Origin: Alcaligenaceae bacterium
GTDB lineage: Bacteria; Pseudomonadota; Gammaproteobacteria; Burkholderiales; Burkholderiaceae_B
Direction of reading: 5' to 3'
Length of the DNA: 64,000 nucleotides
Assembly (NCBI GenBank): GCA_013416485.1
Contig: JACCEO010000001.1
Location: 359,169-423,168 of the forward strand
Shown here: positions 52,676-61,511 of the stretch, in pieces
Position numbering within the stretch: the first letter of the stretch is position 1
Layout: each line of letters opens with the position of its first letter
The notes under the pieces: model-generated
The model's database searches: none
What the model was told of the DNA's origin: nothing
Seen by the model: the letters and a program-made list of their open reading frames with translations, nothing else
Translations under genes and position numbers: made by a program

Positions 52676-55303
52676 ATGAATGCTAGCTTATTGAACCCTT
52701 TGGTGTCGTCACTGACCAGCCCAGTGCACCAGGATGTTGACCCAGACCCCGCCGAAACCATAGAGTGGCATGAAAGCTTTCATTCGCTGGTTGCTACCCA
52801 AGGCCCAGAGCGTGCAGCCTTTATTCTGCAAGAGCTGCAAACCTTAGCGACACAAATGCGAGTGTCTTGGCGGGCGCCTTTGGGTACACCGTATATCAAC
52901 ACCATATCGGTAGACCAGCAACCCGCCTTTCCAGGTAATTTACGCCTAGAGGAAAAGCTGGGGGCCTTGATACGTTGGAATGCTTTGGCAATGGTCATAC
53001 GAGCCAACGCTGCCTACGGTGATTTGGGTGGACATATTGCTAGCTATGCGAGTGCGGCTGATTTATTCGAAGTCGGTTTTAATCATTTTTTTCATGCGCG
53101 CCAGAACACCCCTGACGGACATGGTGGCGACCTGGTATTTTTTCAGCCCCATAGTGCGCCTGGTGTATATGCCAGGGCTTACCTGGAAGGACGCCTTAGC
53201 GAACAGGACTTGTCCTACTACCGACAAGAATTAAAAGGTCCCAGGGCAGGGGCACAGGGTTTATGTAGCTACCCCCATCCCTATTTAATGCCAGACTTCT
53301 GGCAGTTTCCTACTGGTTCTATGGGTATAGGTCCTATTAGCTCTATTTATCAGGCCAGGTTTATGCGCTACCTGAGCCACAGGAAGCTGTTGGATTGCAG
53401 TGGTCGCAAAGTATGGGGTGTATTTGGCGATGGCGAAATGGACGAACCAGAATCGGTTGCTGCCTTGACGCTGGCGGCGCGCGAAGGCTTGGATAACCTA
53501 GTTTGGGTGATCAACTGCAACTTACAACGTCTGGACGGCCCGGTTCGTGGCAATAGTCGGGTCATAGACGAATTTGAAAAACTATTCATAGGTGCAGGCT
53601 GGAACGTTATCAAGGTGCTGTGGGGTAGTAAATGGGATAGCCTATTTGCACGTGATCATAGCGGCGCCTTGGTGCGCGCTTTGTCCAGCACTGTCGATGG
53701 TCAAATGCAAACTTTTTCAGCCAAAGACGCTGCCTACAACCGCGAGCATTTCTTTAATCAGAACAGTGAGCTGCGTCGTTTGGTCAGTGGCATGAGCGAC
53801 GAAGAAATCGATGATCTGCTACGTGGTGGTCATGATCTGATCAAGGTGCATGCGGCTTATGCCAGCGCCGCCCAGCATCAAGGTCAGCCCACGGTGATAC
53901 TGGCTCATACCCAGAAGGGTTTTGGGATGGGCAATGTGGGGCAGGGGCGCATGACCACGCACTCCCAGAAACAATTGCAAGAACAAGACTTGCTAAATTT
54001 CAGGGATCGCTTTGATTTACCCTTAAGCAACGAACAGGCGATCAACGTCGAATTTTACAAACCCGCTGCCGATAGTCCTGAAATGAGCTATCTTCAGGCG
54101 CGGCGATTAGCATTGGGTGGTTATCTACCTGCCAGGCAGACAGCAGCCCCTACGCTGGCTGTACCAGAGCTGGCTACGTACGGGCGGTTCGCCCTGGCAC
54201 CAGCTGGCCGAAAAATGTCCAGCACGATGGCTTTTGTGCGTTTGTTAGGTGGCTTATTAAAAGACGCTACTTTAGGACCGCGCATAGTCCCTATTGTGGC
54301 TGACGAAGCGCGTACCTTTGGTATGGCCAGTTTGTTTCACCAAGTGGGCATATATTCTAGTGTGGGCCAGCTATACGAGCCCGAGGACATAGGCTCGATA
54401 CTGAGTTATCGCGAAGCCGTGGACGGGCAAATTCTAGAGGAAGGTATTAGCGAGGCAGGCGCTATGGCGAGCTGGACGGCAGCAGCCACCAGCTATAGCG
54501 TACATGGCTTACCTATGTTGCCCTTTTATATCTACTACTCCATGTTTGGCTTTCAGCGTGTCGGTGACATGATCTGGGCCGCGGCCGACCAGCGTCCACG
54601 CGGCTTTTTGATAGGAGCTACATCAGGACGAACCACCTTGTCGGGCGAAGGGCTACAGCATCAGGATGGCAGTAGTCATTTAGTGGCCAGCACCATACCG
54701 AATTGCAAAAGCTATGATCCCGCATTTGCTGGTGAATTGGCCGTAATCGTTGATCATGGCGCCCGTGAAATGCTGGAAGAGCAGCGCGATGTCTTCTATT
54801 ACATTACCGTTACTAACGATAACTACGAGCAACCTGATCTGCCATTAGGGGTGGAACAAGATGTACTGCGTGGCGCTTATTATTTTGGTGCGTATCAGCC
54901 AGAGGAAACTGGTGTCCAGCACCAGCGAGTGACCTTATTGGGATCTGGCGCTATCTTGACGGAAGTAATCAAGGCGGCCCAGGAGCTGGCAACCATGGGA
55001 ATAGCGAGTGACGTGGTTAGCGTTACCAGTTGGTCAGAACTGGCTCGCGATGGACAGGCTAGCGAGTCTGCATTTATTACGGCACTGCTGGACCGCTGTG
55101 ATGGTCCTATCATTGCAGCAACAGACTACGTACGTTTGGTGCCTGAATCCATCAGGGCCTACGTACCGCCACAGCGCAGCTATACAACCTTGGGCACCGA
55201 TGGCTTTGGGCGTAGCGATACCAGGGCAGAACTACGTGCATTTTTTGGGGTGGATGCACAGTCTGTGGTCCAAGCTGCATTGGCTGGTTTAAAGCGTGTT
55301 TAA
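52676..55303 (+). CDS. AceE-like E1 component (pyruvate or 2-oxobutyrate dehydrogenase, homodimeric type)
   Basis: An 875-residue ThDP-dependent E1 of the AceE/MdeB family. The ThDP motif runs from FGDGEMDEPESVAALTLAAR to WVINCNLQRLDGPVRGN. GHIASYASAADLFEVGFNHFF is typical of the N-terminal half. It decarboxylates a 2-oxo acid and passes the acyl group to a lipoyl E2. No aceF or lpd gene is adjacent, and a divergent Lrp regulator lies upstream. This suggests a specialised E1 like MdeB (2-oxobutyrate) rather than the housekeeping one, but specificity cannot be read from sequence. Confidence 0.9.
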   Translation: MNASLLNPLVSSLTSPVHQDVDPDPAETIEWHESFHSLVATQGPERAAFILQELQTLATQMRVSWRAPLGTPYINTISVDQQPAFPGNLRLEEKLGALIRWNALAMVIRANAAYGDLGGHIASYASAADLFEVGFNHFFHARQNTPDGHGGDLVFFQPHSAPGVYARAYLEGRLSEQDLSYYRQELKGPRAGAQGLCSYPHPYLMPDFWQFPTGSMGIGPISSIYQARFMRYLSHRKLLDCSGRKVWGVFGDGEMDEPESVAALTLAAREGLDNLVWVINCNLQRLDGPVRGNSRVIDEFEKLFIGAGWNVIKVLWGSKWDSLFARDHSGALVRALSSTVDGQMQTFSAKDAAYNREHFFNQNSELRRLVSGMSDEEIDDLLRGGHDLIKVHAAYASAAQHQGQPTVILAHTQKGFGMGNVGQGRMTTHSQKQLQEQDLLNFRDRFDLPLSNEQAINVEFYKPAADSPEMSYLQARRLALGGYLPARQTAAPTLAVPELATYGRFALAPAGRKMSSTMAFVRLLGGLLKDATLGPRIVPIVADEARTFGMASLFHQVGIYSSVGQLYEPEDIGSILSYREAVDGQILEEGISEAGAMASWTAAATSYSVHGLPMLPFYIYYSMFGFQRVGDMIWAAADQRPRGFLIGATSGRTTLSGEGLQHQDGSSHLVASTIPNCKSYDPAFAGELAVIVDHGAREMLEEQRDVFYYITVTNDNYEQPDLPLGVEQDVLRGAYYFGAYQPEETGVQHQRVTLLGSGAILTEVIKAAQELATMGIASDVVSVTSWSELARDGQASESAFITALLDRCDGPIIAATDYVRLVPESIRAYVPPQRSYTTLGTDGFGRSDTRAELRAFFGVDAQSVVQAALAGLKRV

Positions 55304-55401
55304 GTATTTATAGTGAGTTGGGTAATTGGTCCGGTGCGGTATTGCTTATATGGCGTAGCATGGCGCTGATAATCATTTCATTTATCTAGCGAAAAACACC
55401 C

Positions 55402-56007
55402 ATGACCTTGACCGTAATGCTGTCTCTAGCTTTGTTTGCCTTTGTTAGTTCTATCACGCCTGGTCCCAATAATGTGATGCTGACGGCATCCGGAGCTACT
55501 TTCGGTTATCGCCGTACCTTGCCGCATATGTTGGGAATTAGTGTAGGTGTGGCAATTATGCTGTTGCTGGTGGGGGCAGGTTTGGGCACGGTATTCGAGG
55601 CCATGCCAGTGCTATATACCGCACTGAAGTATGTGGGTGCTGCTTACTTATTATATTTGGCGTGGCGTATTGCCGGTGCTGGTAGCGTAGACGGTGCCGC
55701 AGCACGTAGTAAACCGTTCACTTTTTGGGAGGCTGCCGCCTTTCAGTGGGTTAATCCTAAAGCGTGGATTATGGCAGTAGGTATCGTGGCCACCTACACG
55801 CCACAAGAGGGGTTCTTTCAAAATTTGATAGTCGCTACATTGCTGGTCACTATGGTTGGTTTCCCCAGTATTAGCGTATGGACCCTATTTGGTGGCGCTT
55901 TGCGTCACCTGCTGCGTCAACCAAAATCAGTGCAGCGTTTTAATGTTGGCATGGCATTATTGCTGGTTGCGTCGCTATATCCCATTTTGTTTGAACAGTT
56001 TGTTTGA
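55402..56007 (+). CDS. LysE/RhtB family exporter
   Basis: A 201-residue membrane protein with five to six helices. The N-terminus FVSSITPGPNNVMLTASGATFGYRRTLPHMLG (given here in part as SSITPGPNNVMLTASGA) is the LysE/RhtB signature, and FQWVNPKAWIMAVG marks the central loop. It exports amino acids or derivatives such as homoserine, threonine or cysteine metabolites. It is plus strand, 98 bases after the E1 gene; an amino-acid link with the Lrp/E1 pair is possible. Confidence 0.92.
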   Translation: MTLTVMLSLALFAFVSSITPGPNNVMLTASGATFGYRRTLPHMLGISVGVAIMLLLVGAGLGTVFEAMPVLYTALKYVGAAYLLYLAWRIAGAGSVDGAAARSKPFTFWEAAAFQWVNPKAWIMAVGIVATYTPQEGFFQNLIVATLLVTMVGFPSISVWTLFGGALRHLLRQPKSVQRFNVGMALLLVASLYPILFEQFV

Positions 56008-56019
56008 GCTTAGCGGCGA

Positions 56020-56058
56020 GTTGATGTTGATCGGTATAAGGCCAGGATCAACATCAAC
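56020..56058. repeat. Long perfect hairpin between convergent genes
   Basis: GTTGATGTTGATC (56020-56032) and GATCAACATCAAC (56046-56058) form a 13-bp perfect stem with a 13-base loop. It lies 13 bases after the LysE stop. No T run follows on either side, so it is not a classical terminator; it may protect mRNA 3' ends. Confidence 0.6.
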
Positions 56059-56099
56059 TGTTGTACTACGATGGCCTACGTTAAAAATAACGCGATGGC

Positions 56100-57032
56100 T
56101 TAAAACGCAACTTTGTCACTGCCTTTAAGTTCTAGTATTTTTCTGGCTTCGTCGGGAGTGGCTATTTGCAAGCCCATACCTTCCAGAATTTCGCGTACTT
56201 TGATAACTTGTTGGGCGTTGGTTTCCGCCAGCTGACCTTTAGCTATCCATAGGCTGTCTTCCAAACCTACACGTACGTTACCACCCATAGAGGCAGCCAT
56301 TGCAGCCACTTTCATTTGTGACGCGCCGGCGCCCAGTACAGACCAGCAGTAATCGTCACCGAACAAGCGGTCAGCTGTGCGTTTCATGTGCATGATGTCT
56401 TCTGGGTGCGTACCTATGCCGCCCAAGATACCAAACACAGTTTGTATGAAAAATGGACCTTTTACCAGGCCGCGGTCGCGGAAATGTGCCAGATTATACA
56501 GGTGGGCGGTGTCGTAACATTCGAATTCGTAGCGTGTTTGGTTAGGACCTAGCTCTTCAAACACAGTTTCCAGATCACCGTAGGTATTACGGAAAATCAA
56601 GTCTTTACTACCTTCTAGGTAAGCGCGCTCCCAGTCGTGTTTGAAGTCTTTGTAGCGTCCCAGCATGGGAAACAGGCCAAAGTTCATGGTACCCATGTTC
56701 ATGGATGCGATTTCTGGCTTCAGGACTTTGGCAGGCTGCATGCGCTCCTGTACTGTCATGTAGGGCGAGCCGCCAGTTGTCAGGTTGACAACGGCATCAC
56801 AGTTTTGCTTAATGGTTTTCAGGAAAGGCTCGAACGCTGCGGGACTTTGATCCGGCTTGCCGGTAATAGGGTCACGTGCATGCAGGTGAATAATGGCGGC
56901 ACCAGCTTGTGCGGCCTCGATGGCAGATTGGGCGATTTGTTCGGGAGTAATAGGTAGGTGCGGCGACATTGAGGGGGTATGTATGGCTCCTGTGATGGCG
57001 CAACTGATAATGACTTTGTCTTGTTTTTTCAT
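56100..57032 (-). CDS. Beta-keto acid cleavage enzyme (BKACE, DUF849 family)
   Basis: A 310-residue zinc TIM-barrel enzyme that condenses a beta-keto acid with acetyl-CoA, giving acetoacetate and a CoA ester. VIISCAITGAIHTPSMSPHLP at the start, AAIIHLHARDP with the metal-binding His pair, and VNLTTGGSPYMT are diagnostic. WSVLGAGASQMKVAAMAASMG and VRVGLEDSLW close the barrel. The start ATG 57032 follows AGAGACAAG; an ATG at 57062 would add 10 unconserved residues. The substrate class is undecided (dehydrocarnitine, 3-keto-5-aminohexanoate or another). Confidence 0.9.
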   Translation of the reverse strand: MKKQDKVIISCAITGAIHTPSMSPHLPITPEQIAQSAIEAAQAGAAIIHLHARDPITGKPDQSPAAFEPFLKTIKQNCDAVVNLTTGGSPYMTVQERMQPAKVLKPEIASMNMGTMNFGLFPMLGRYKDFKHDWERAYLEGSKDLIFRNTYGDLETVFEELGPNQTRYEFECYDTAHLYNLAHFRDRGLVKGPFFIQTVFGILGGIGTHPEDIMHMKRTADRLFGDDYCWSVLGAGASQMKVAAMAASMGGNVRVGLEDSLWIAKGQLAETNAQQVIKVREILEGMGLQIATPDEARKILELKGSDKVAF

Positions 57033-57146
57033 ACTTGTCTCTGTTTGGGTAAAAGTGATCAATCGGGTATAGGTAAGCCTAGCATTTTTTGGGCTGTACG
57101 TGTCGTCGGTTTAGCCAGTTAGACTTTAGAATAAGGAAATCAAATC

Positions 57147-57770
57147 GTGAGCGAGCATGCGTTTTTTACCTTGCTTGATCTGATCGGTACATTTGCTTTT
57201 GCGATTAGTGGAGCACTTGCCGCACATCAGAAAAAGATGGACCTATTTGGCGTGGTCACGCTAGCTTATGTAACCGCTTGTGGTGGTGGCATTATTCGGG
57301 ATGTGTGTATTGGTGCGCTGCCACCCGCAGGCTTGTCGGACTGGCGTTATCTTGCGCTGTCTATTATTGCAGCCAGTTTGGTGATAGGTACTGGCCGTCT
57401 TGTGGAAAAGCTGTCACAGCCTGTGTTGTTGTTTGATGCAGCGGGGCTAAGCTTTTTTGCTGTTTTTGGGGCACATAAGGCCTTGATGTTTAGTCAGAGC
57501 ATAGTGGCCGCCATTATTCTTGGTGTGATATCGGCGGTGGGTGGTGGAGCCTTGCGTGACTTGCTGCTAAATCGTACACCCGTCATTTTACAAAAAGAAA
57601 TCTATGCTTCGGCGGCATTGGTTGCCGCAGCGTTTCAAACTATGGGCGAAATTCTGGGTTGGTCATTGCTATGGCTGCCTTGGGCGGCCATAGTCTTATG
57701 TTTCACCATCCGCTATTTATCACTGCATTACCACTGGAATCTACCCCGTTTTTTACGTGACAATGACTAG
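57147..57770 (+). CDS. TRIC-type cation channel family protein (UPF0126/YicG)
   Basis: A 207-residue membrane protein with two repeats of three helices. The repeated signature appears as YVTACGGGIIRDVCIGALPP and again as ISAVGGGALRDLLLNRTPV. Family members are prokaryotic TRIC channels; some may carry other substrates. The start is GTG 57147 with AAGG 10 bases upstream. It is divergent from the BKACE gene. Confidence 0.92.
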   Translation: MSEHAFFTLLDLIGTFAFAISGALAAHQKKMDLFGVVTLAYVTACGGGIIRDVCIGALPPAGLSDWRYLALSIIAASLVIGTGRLVEKLSQPVLLFDAAGLSFFAVFGAHKALMFSQSIVAAIILGVISAVGGGALRDLLLNRTPVILQKEIYASAALVAAAFQTMGEILGWSLLWLPWAAIVLCFTIRYLSLHYHWNLPRFLRDND

Positions 57771-57790
57771 CATCTAAGCGTTCTATTTTC

Positions 57791-58402
57791 TTAGGTCTTA
57801 GTTTCTAGCCATTGTTGATACGCTAAGCGGGTTACGTCAGACACAGACTCCAGTACTTTTTGATGTTGAACTTGATGTCGCATTAGTAGTCTGGCATCGG
57901 CCACGGCACGAGACTTGCAAAACCAGTGGCAACTGTGCTGCAACAGATATAGCTCTGCCGAAAGGTGGAAAGCACGATTTTTTGCGTCCCAGCCCCCTTG
58001 ATTGTCTACTACGTAACGCAGCCCTGCTGCATGGATGTGTAGCAATTTACGAAAATCCCGCGTTATACCGGGCAAGAATTGTTCCGCATAAGGTAGGCAA
58101 AAGGGCAGGGTGGTCATGCTAGTGGCTTGCAGGCTTTCCTTTTGCATGGCGTTAGCGAGTGCTAGTGACTGTGTCGCTACGGCCGCTTCATTCTGGGTGA
58201 ACATCTCAAGTACCTGACGCTGGCGTATTTCATCAGTTTCACCAATAGCACGGGTATAGCCTTCAGTTAGGGTTTCCATGTGACGCTCAAGTTGCAAGCT
58301 GCTCAAGTGCTGTCCTAGCAAAAGAATATGTGTGCGTTGATAGCGTACACGCAGCATCTGCCATGCCAGGGCAAACAACAAGAGAATTAAAACTGTATTC
58401 AT
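57791..58402 (-). CDS. Membrane-anchored hypothetical protein
   Basis: I do not recognise this 203-residue protein. One N-terminal hydrophobic helix (residues 3-17, VLILLLFALAWQML) is followed by about 70 residues of charged, probably coiled-coil helix. The C-terminal part is rich in His, Cys and aromatic residues (LLQHSCHWFCKSRAVADARL) and may be helical. It is encoded alone, converging on the TRIC gene and divergent from an SDR gene. No cofactor motif is certain. The start ATG 58402 is the first in frame with AAGAAGGTAAAG upstream. Confidence 0.7.
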   Translation of the reverse strand: MNTVLILLLFALAWQMLRVRYQRTHILLLGQHLSSLQLERHMETLTEGYTRAIGETDEIRQRQVLEMFTQNEAAVATQSLALANAMQKESLQATSMTTLPFCLPYAEQFLPGITRDFRKLLHIHAAGLRYVVDNQGGWDAKNRAFHLSAELYLLQHSCHWFCKSRAVADARLLMRHQVQHQKVLESVSDVTRLAYQQWLETKT

Positions 58403-58495
58403 TCTTTACCTTCTTTCATTCAGGGCTTGAGATTGCTGTACTTTTAAGCCCAATTACTACAAACTTAACATTTTTGGCTGCTTTCAAGGGGTGAA

Positions 58496-59293
58496 ATGAC
58501 TAAGCGCTTTGGTTTGACCGTAATTACAGGTGGTGCGCAAGGGATAGGCCGTGCCTTATCCCAAGCTTTTGCGGCCGATGGGGCTACGCAGGTCGTGGTT
58601 TTGGACCGCGATGGGGATAAAGCCACCGCCCTGGCTGAACAGCTTCAAGGTCGGGCTGTAGCGGTAGACGTGAGCGATGGTTCAGCGTTTGCCCAGGCTC
58701 TTGAAACGATAGAAGATGATATCGGGCCTATCTCTACCTTTGTGTCCAATGCAGGCGTGGCTTGGGGGTTCGAAGCGCCGTTGGATAATGCGGCCTATGC
58801 CTCTGATGAGATCTGGAATAAATCATGGGAAATTAACGTACTGGCCCATGTCCGGGCTGCGCGTATCTTGGTCCCACGTATGATTGCCCGAGGCGGCGGC
58901 ACCTTTGTACAAATTGCTTCGGCAGCAGGGTTATTGAATCAAATTGGCAGCGCGGTTTATGGCACCACCAAGCATGCAGCGGTGGGCTTTGCAGAAAACC
59001 TAGCGATTAGTCATGGAGCTCAGGGTATACGCGTGGCTCTGGTGTGCCCACAGGGGGTTGATACGGCGCTGTTGTCCAGCATACCGGTTGGGCCAGAACG
59101 CGGTGATGGCGTATTGACGGCAGAGGCAGTGGCGCTCGCGACAATTAGTGGCTTAGACGAAGGGCGCTTCCTGATACTTCCGCACGAGGGTGTACACGAG
59201 TACGTGCGCCAAAAAGCCGAGAACACTGACCGTTGGATCCGTGGTATGGGCAGATTGGCACAACGGTTCGTGTCTAACGATTCAGAAAAGTAA
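58496..59293 (+). CDS. Short-chain dehydrogenase/reductase
   Basis: A 265-residue classical SDR. The cofactor motif TGGAQGIG is at residues 11-18, an acidic residue after the second strand (LDRDG) favours NAD, and the SNAG-like motif is NAGVAWG. The catalytic Tyr-Lys are in YGTTKHAAVGF, with the Ser in QIASAAG. The substrate is unknown. It is the last intact chromosomal gene before IS and gene debris. A truncated alcohol-dehydrogenase gene on the other strand ends 25 bases after its stop. Confidence 0.92.
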   Translation: MTKRFGLTVITGGAQGIGRALSQAFAADGATQVVVLDRDGDKATALAEQLQGRAVAVDVSDGSAFAQALETIEDDIGPISTFVSNAGVAWGFEAPLDNAAYASDEIWNKSWEINVLAHVRAARILVPRMIARGGGTFVQIASAAGLLNQIGSAVYGTTKHAAVGFAENLAISHGAQGIRVALVCPQGVDTALLSSIPVGPERGDGVLTAEAVALATISGLDEGRFLILPHEGVHEYVRQKAENTDRWIRGMGRLAQRFVSNDSEK

Positions 59294-59318
59294 GGGTAGT
59301 AGTGAGGCCGTGAGTCAT

Positions 59319-59505
59319 TTACATTGAAGTTAGAATGACTTTTGAAACGCCGCGCTCCTGGCATAGCTTGAAGCCTTCTTCTGCATTCTGAAGCCTTAGT
59401 GTTATAGAAAGCATGGGGCGTATGGCTTCCGGGTTGTTGGCAACACGGTCTATTATCCTTTCCCAGTTTTTGCGTACGGACCCGTGAGCGCCGCGTAGCT
59501 GCTGT
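59319..59505 (-). pseudogene. C-terminal fragment of a medium-chain alcohol dehydrogenase
   Basis: About 60 codons on the minus strand (GAHGSVRKNWERIIDRV onward, then NAEEGFKLCQERGVSKVI and a stop at 59319-59321) match the end of zinc-type alcohol dehydrogenases. Upstream the frame runs into the antisense of an IS fragment, so the 5' part of the gene was lost at about 59505. It marks a rearrangement point at the left edge of the ectoine region. Confidence 0.75.
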
Positions 59506-59797
59506 TTATTGCGGATCAACGGGGTGTAAAACTGGCGTTTACCCAGCCGGGCAAGCCCACGCAAAATGCGTATGTTGAAAGCTTTAATGGGAAATTCCGT
59601 GACGAATGCCTGAACGACAACTGGTTCACGAGTTTGCGTGAAGCGCGTGTGCTGATTGAGCTGTGGCGTCAAGATTACAATCTGGTTCGACCCCATAGTT
59701 CCCTAAATAATTTAACCCCGTGCAAGTTTGCTGCTCGTCACGTTTACTTAGCCACACACTCTACAACGACGTGTGCCTAAATCTTGGGGGCAGGTCA
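59505..59797 (+). mobile_element. IS3-family (IS407-group-like) transposase remnant with right end
   Basis: The plus strand encodes the C-terminus of an OrfB integrase-type transposase: FTQPGKPTQNAYVESFNGKF, DECLN, SLREARVLIELWRQDYN and RPHSSLNNLTPCKFAA, stop at 59778-59780. The DDE glutamate region (ESFNG) is present, but everything before residue ADQRGVKL is missing. CTTGGGGGCAGGTCA at 59783-59797 looks like the right inverted repeat of IS407-group elements. It joins the alcohol-dehydrogenase fragment directly. Confidence 0.85.
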
Positions 59798-60228
59798 GCT
59801 TGAGCAATGAGTTTTCTTGGTGGTCCCTTCGGGGGCTGTTTCTTTGTGTACTCCCAGCGCAATGGTTGTAGGTGATAGCACCCGTGCCAAAGGCTGGTTA
59901 GACATTATGAAATACTTGACCGAGTAATTTACCACCAGCGAAGTAGCGGTACGAATTCCTCAAGCTGAGTCAGGTTTTCCAAGCCTTTGCGAAGCGCCGT
60001 AAAGGCGCGAGTCCGATTTGTCTCGCGCTATGCATATGCTCCCGGCAACGTCCAATACCATCGACTATTCTGCACGCAAGGTACAGCATAAGCCAATGCG
60101 AACAGCACCTTCAGCTTGTCGAAGGTCAGTTGGTAAGCGCTCGGTGATGGAAAACCTGATCCCAATATGTTCCATATGGTAACACGGCACCCCATTCAGG
60201 CTCATGCCATATTGGACAAGATTACGAC
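59798..60228. other. Region without recognised genes before the ectoine cluster
   Basis: About 430 bases with no convincing reading frame. The sequence looks like debris of former mobile or chromosomal DNA and includes TGTTCCATATGGTAACA (about 60169-60185), a partial dyad. It probably contains the promoter of ectR-ectABC, but I find no clear sigma-70 boxes. Confidence 0.4.
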
Positions 60229-60294
60229 TTGATGCTAATGTTTCGTAGGCTTATCATTTCAGTAGAAATTACTTTAACTAAACTGGTTTTAAGA

Positions 60295-60837
60295 ATGAGA
60301 GAAAAATCGGTAGTGACTCAACAGTACGACCTGCGTATTTTGCGTGCTTTGCGCCGCATTACCCGATCTGTTGCGTTGTATTCACGGCAATTGGCGGCAT
60401 GCAGCAACATTACAGCTCCGCAGCTTATTTGCCTTCGGACCGTGGTCGATAATGGTCCATTGACGGCGACAGCCATCAGCCGCGAGATCCATGTCAGTCC
60501 CAGCACGGTGGTAGGTATTCTTGATCGCCTGGAAGACAAGGGGCTCATCGAACGTGAACGCGGTCGCGAAGATCGCCGTATCGTTTTTGTGACGGCCACC
60601 AGTGCTGGCATCGTTCTGGCGCAGGAAACCCCGTCCCCCTTGCAAAAAAAACTGGCCGATGCGCTCAATGCACTGCCCGAACTCGAGCAGGCGGCCATCA
60701 CGCTTTCGCTCGAGCGAGTTGTGGCGCTTATGGAGCCTGAAGTGGCTGAACTCAATGAGCCTGCCGGAGATCTCATCTCGCCAATTTTGGACGTTCCCAT
60801 AGACGGTGCGCTACCCGAGTCAGGATTGGCGGTTTGA
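60295..60837 (+). CDS. ectR: MarR family regulator of ectoine genes (EctR type)
   Basis: A MarR protein of 180 residues from ATG 60295; the frame is open from 60229, which would add 22 residues not typical of the family. The winged helix includes [20 protein letters not shown] (in part), [20 protein letters not shown] and the wing [16 protein letters not shown]. EctR-type proteins lie directly before ectABC in many halotolerant Proteobacteria and repress it at low osmolarity. Here the stop overlaps the ectA start (TTGA), so both are translated from one message. Confidence 0.85.
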   Translation: MREKSVVTQQYDLRILRALRRITRSVALYSRQLAACSNITAPQLICLRTVVDNGPLTATAISREIHVSPSTVVGILDRLEDKGLIERERGREDRRIVFVTATSAGIVLAQETPSPLQKKLADALNALPELEQAAITLSLERVVALMEPEVAELNEPAGDLISPILDVPIDGALPESGLAV

Positions 60838-61427
60838 CCGGGTGCCCAACAGATACTGCTTCCGCTGCGTCGCCTGAGACAGTGCATGAATCAGAGCAGT
60901 CACGCGACTCTGCGTTGATTTTTCGTGCACCTCGCCACGCCGACGTGCATGCCATACACCATCTGGTCTCAGAGTGCCCGCCACTCGACCTCAACTCCCT
61001 ATATGCCTATCTGTTGTTGGCCGAGCATTTTTCGAGTACTTGTGTTTTAGCATTGACCAACGGCAACCCACAAGGGTTTGTCTCGGCTTACTTGCCTCCC
61101 GGGCGTTCCGATGTCTTGTTTGTATGGCAAGTCGCGGTGCATCACAGCGCAAGGGGGCGTCGATTGGCCCGGTTGATGCTGCAGGAATTATTAGCACGTC
61201 CAAACCTTGAAGGAATCCGCTACATAGAGACTACGGTAAGTCCGGGCAACCGCGCTTCTCGCAAGATGTTTGAAGGTCTCGCTGCCGCATTGCACACATC
61301 ACTACATGAAACTTCTCTTTTTGGGCGCCATTTGTTTGGCGGGCAAGCGCATGATGAGGAGCCGTTATTACGAATAGGGCCGTTCCACAGGGCCAGCCCT
61401 CTGGTCGGGAACGTAAGCATGGTTTAG
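60834..61427 (+). CDS. ectA: L-2,4-diaminobutyrate N-acetyltransferase
   Basis: EctA acetylates L-2,4-diaminobutyrate to the gamma-N-acetyl form, the second step of ectoine synthesis. The GNAT fold shows [36 protein letters not shown] (the EctA signature), [20 protein letters not shown] with the acetyl-CoA loop, and [19 protein letters not shown]. The frame has 197 residues from TTG 60834, which overlaps the ectR stop; a GTG at 60882 would give 181. The start is thus uncertain. It lies 84 bases before ectB. Confidence 0.93.
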   Translation: MTGCPTDTASAASPETVHESEQSRDSALIFRAPRHADVHAIHHLVSECPPLDLNSLYAYLLLAEHFSSTCVLALTNGNPQGFVSAYLPPGRSDVLFVWQVAVHHSARGRRLARLMLQELLARPNLEGIRYIETTVSPGNRASRKMFEGLAAALHTSLHETSLFGRHLFGGQAHDEEPLLRIGPFHRASPLVGNVSMV

Positions 61428-61511
61428 GAAAATAGAGGCGCTACCTGTGTGTTGGGCTCATCCTGAGCCATAGGCAGACGGCGGCGTCTCGTAACCAGGA
61501 GAGGGAAAAAC

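Noticed and set aside
59319..59696. A single 125-residue minus-strand gene
   Set aside because: Its first half is antisense to an IS transposase and only its second half resembles alcohol dehydrogenase. It is a chimera of debris, not a gene.
59798..60228. Possible second IS or RNA gene before ectR
   Set aside because: No transposase motif, inverted repeat pair or known RNA structure could be found by eye.
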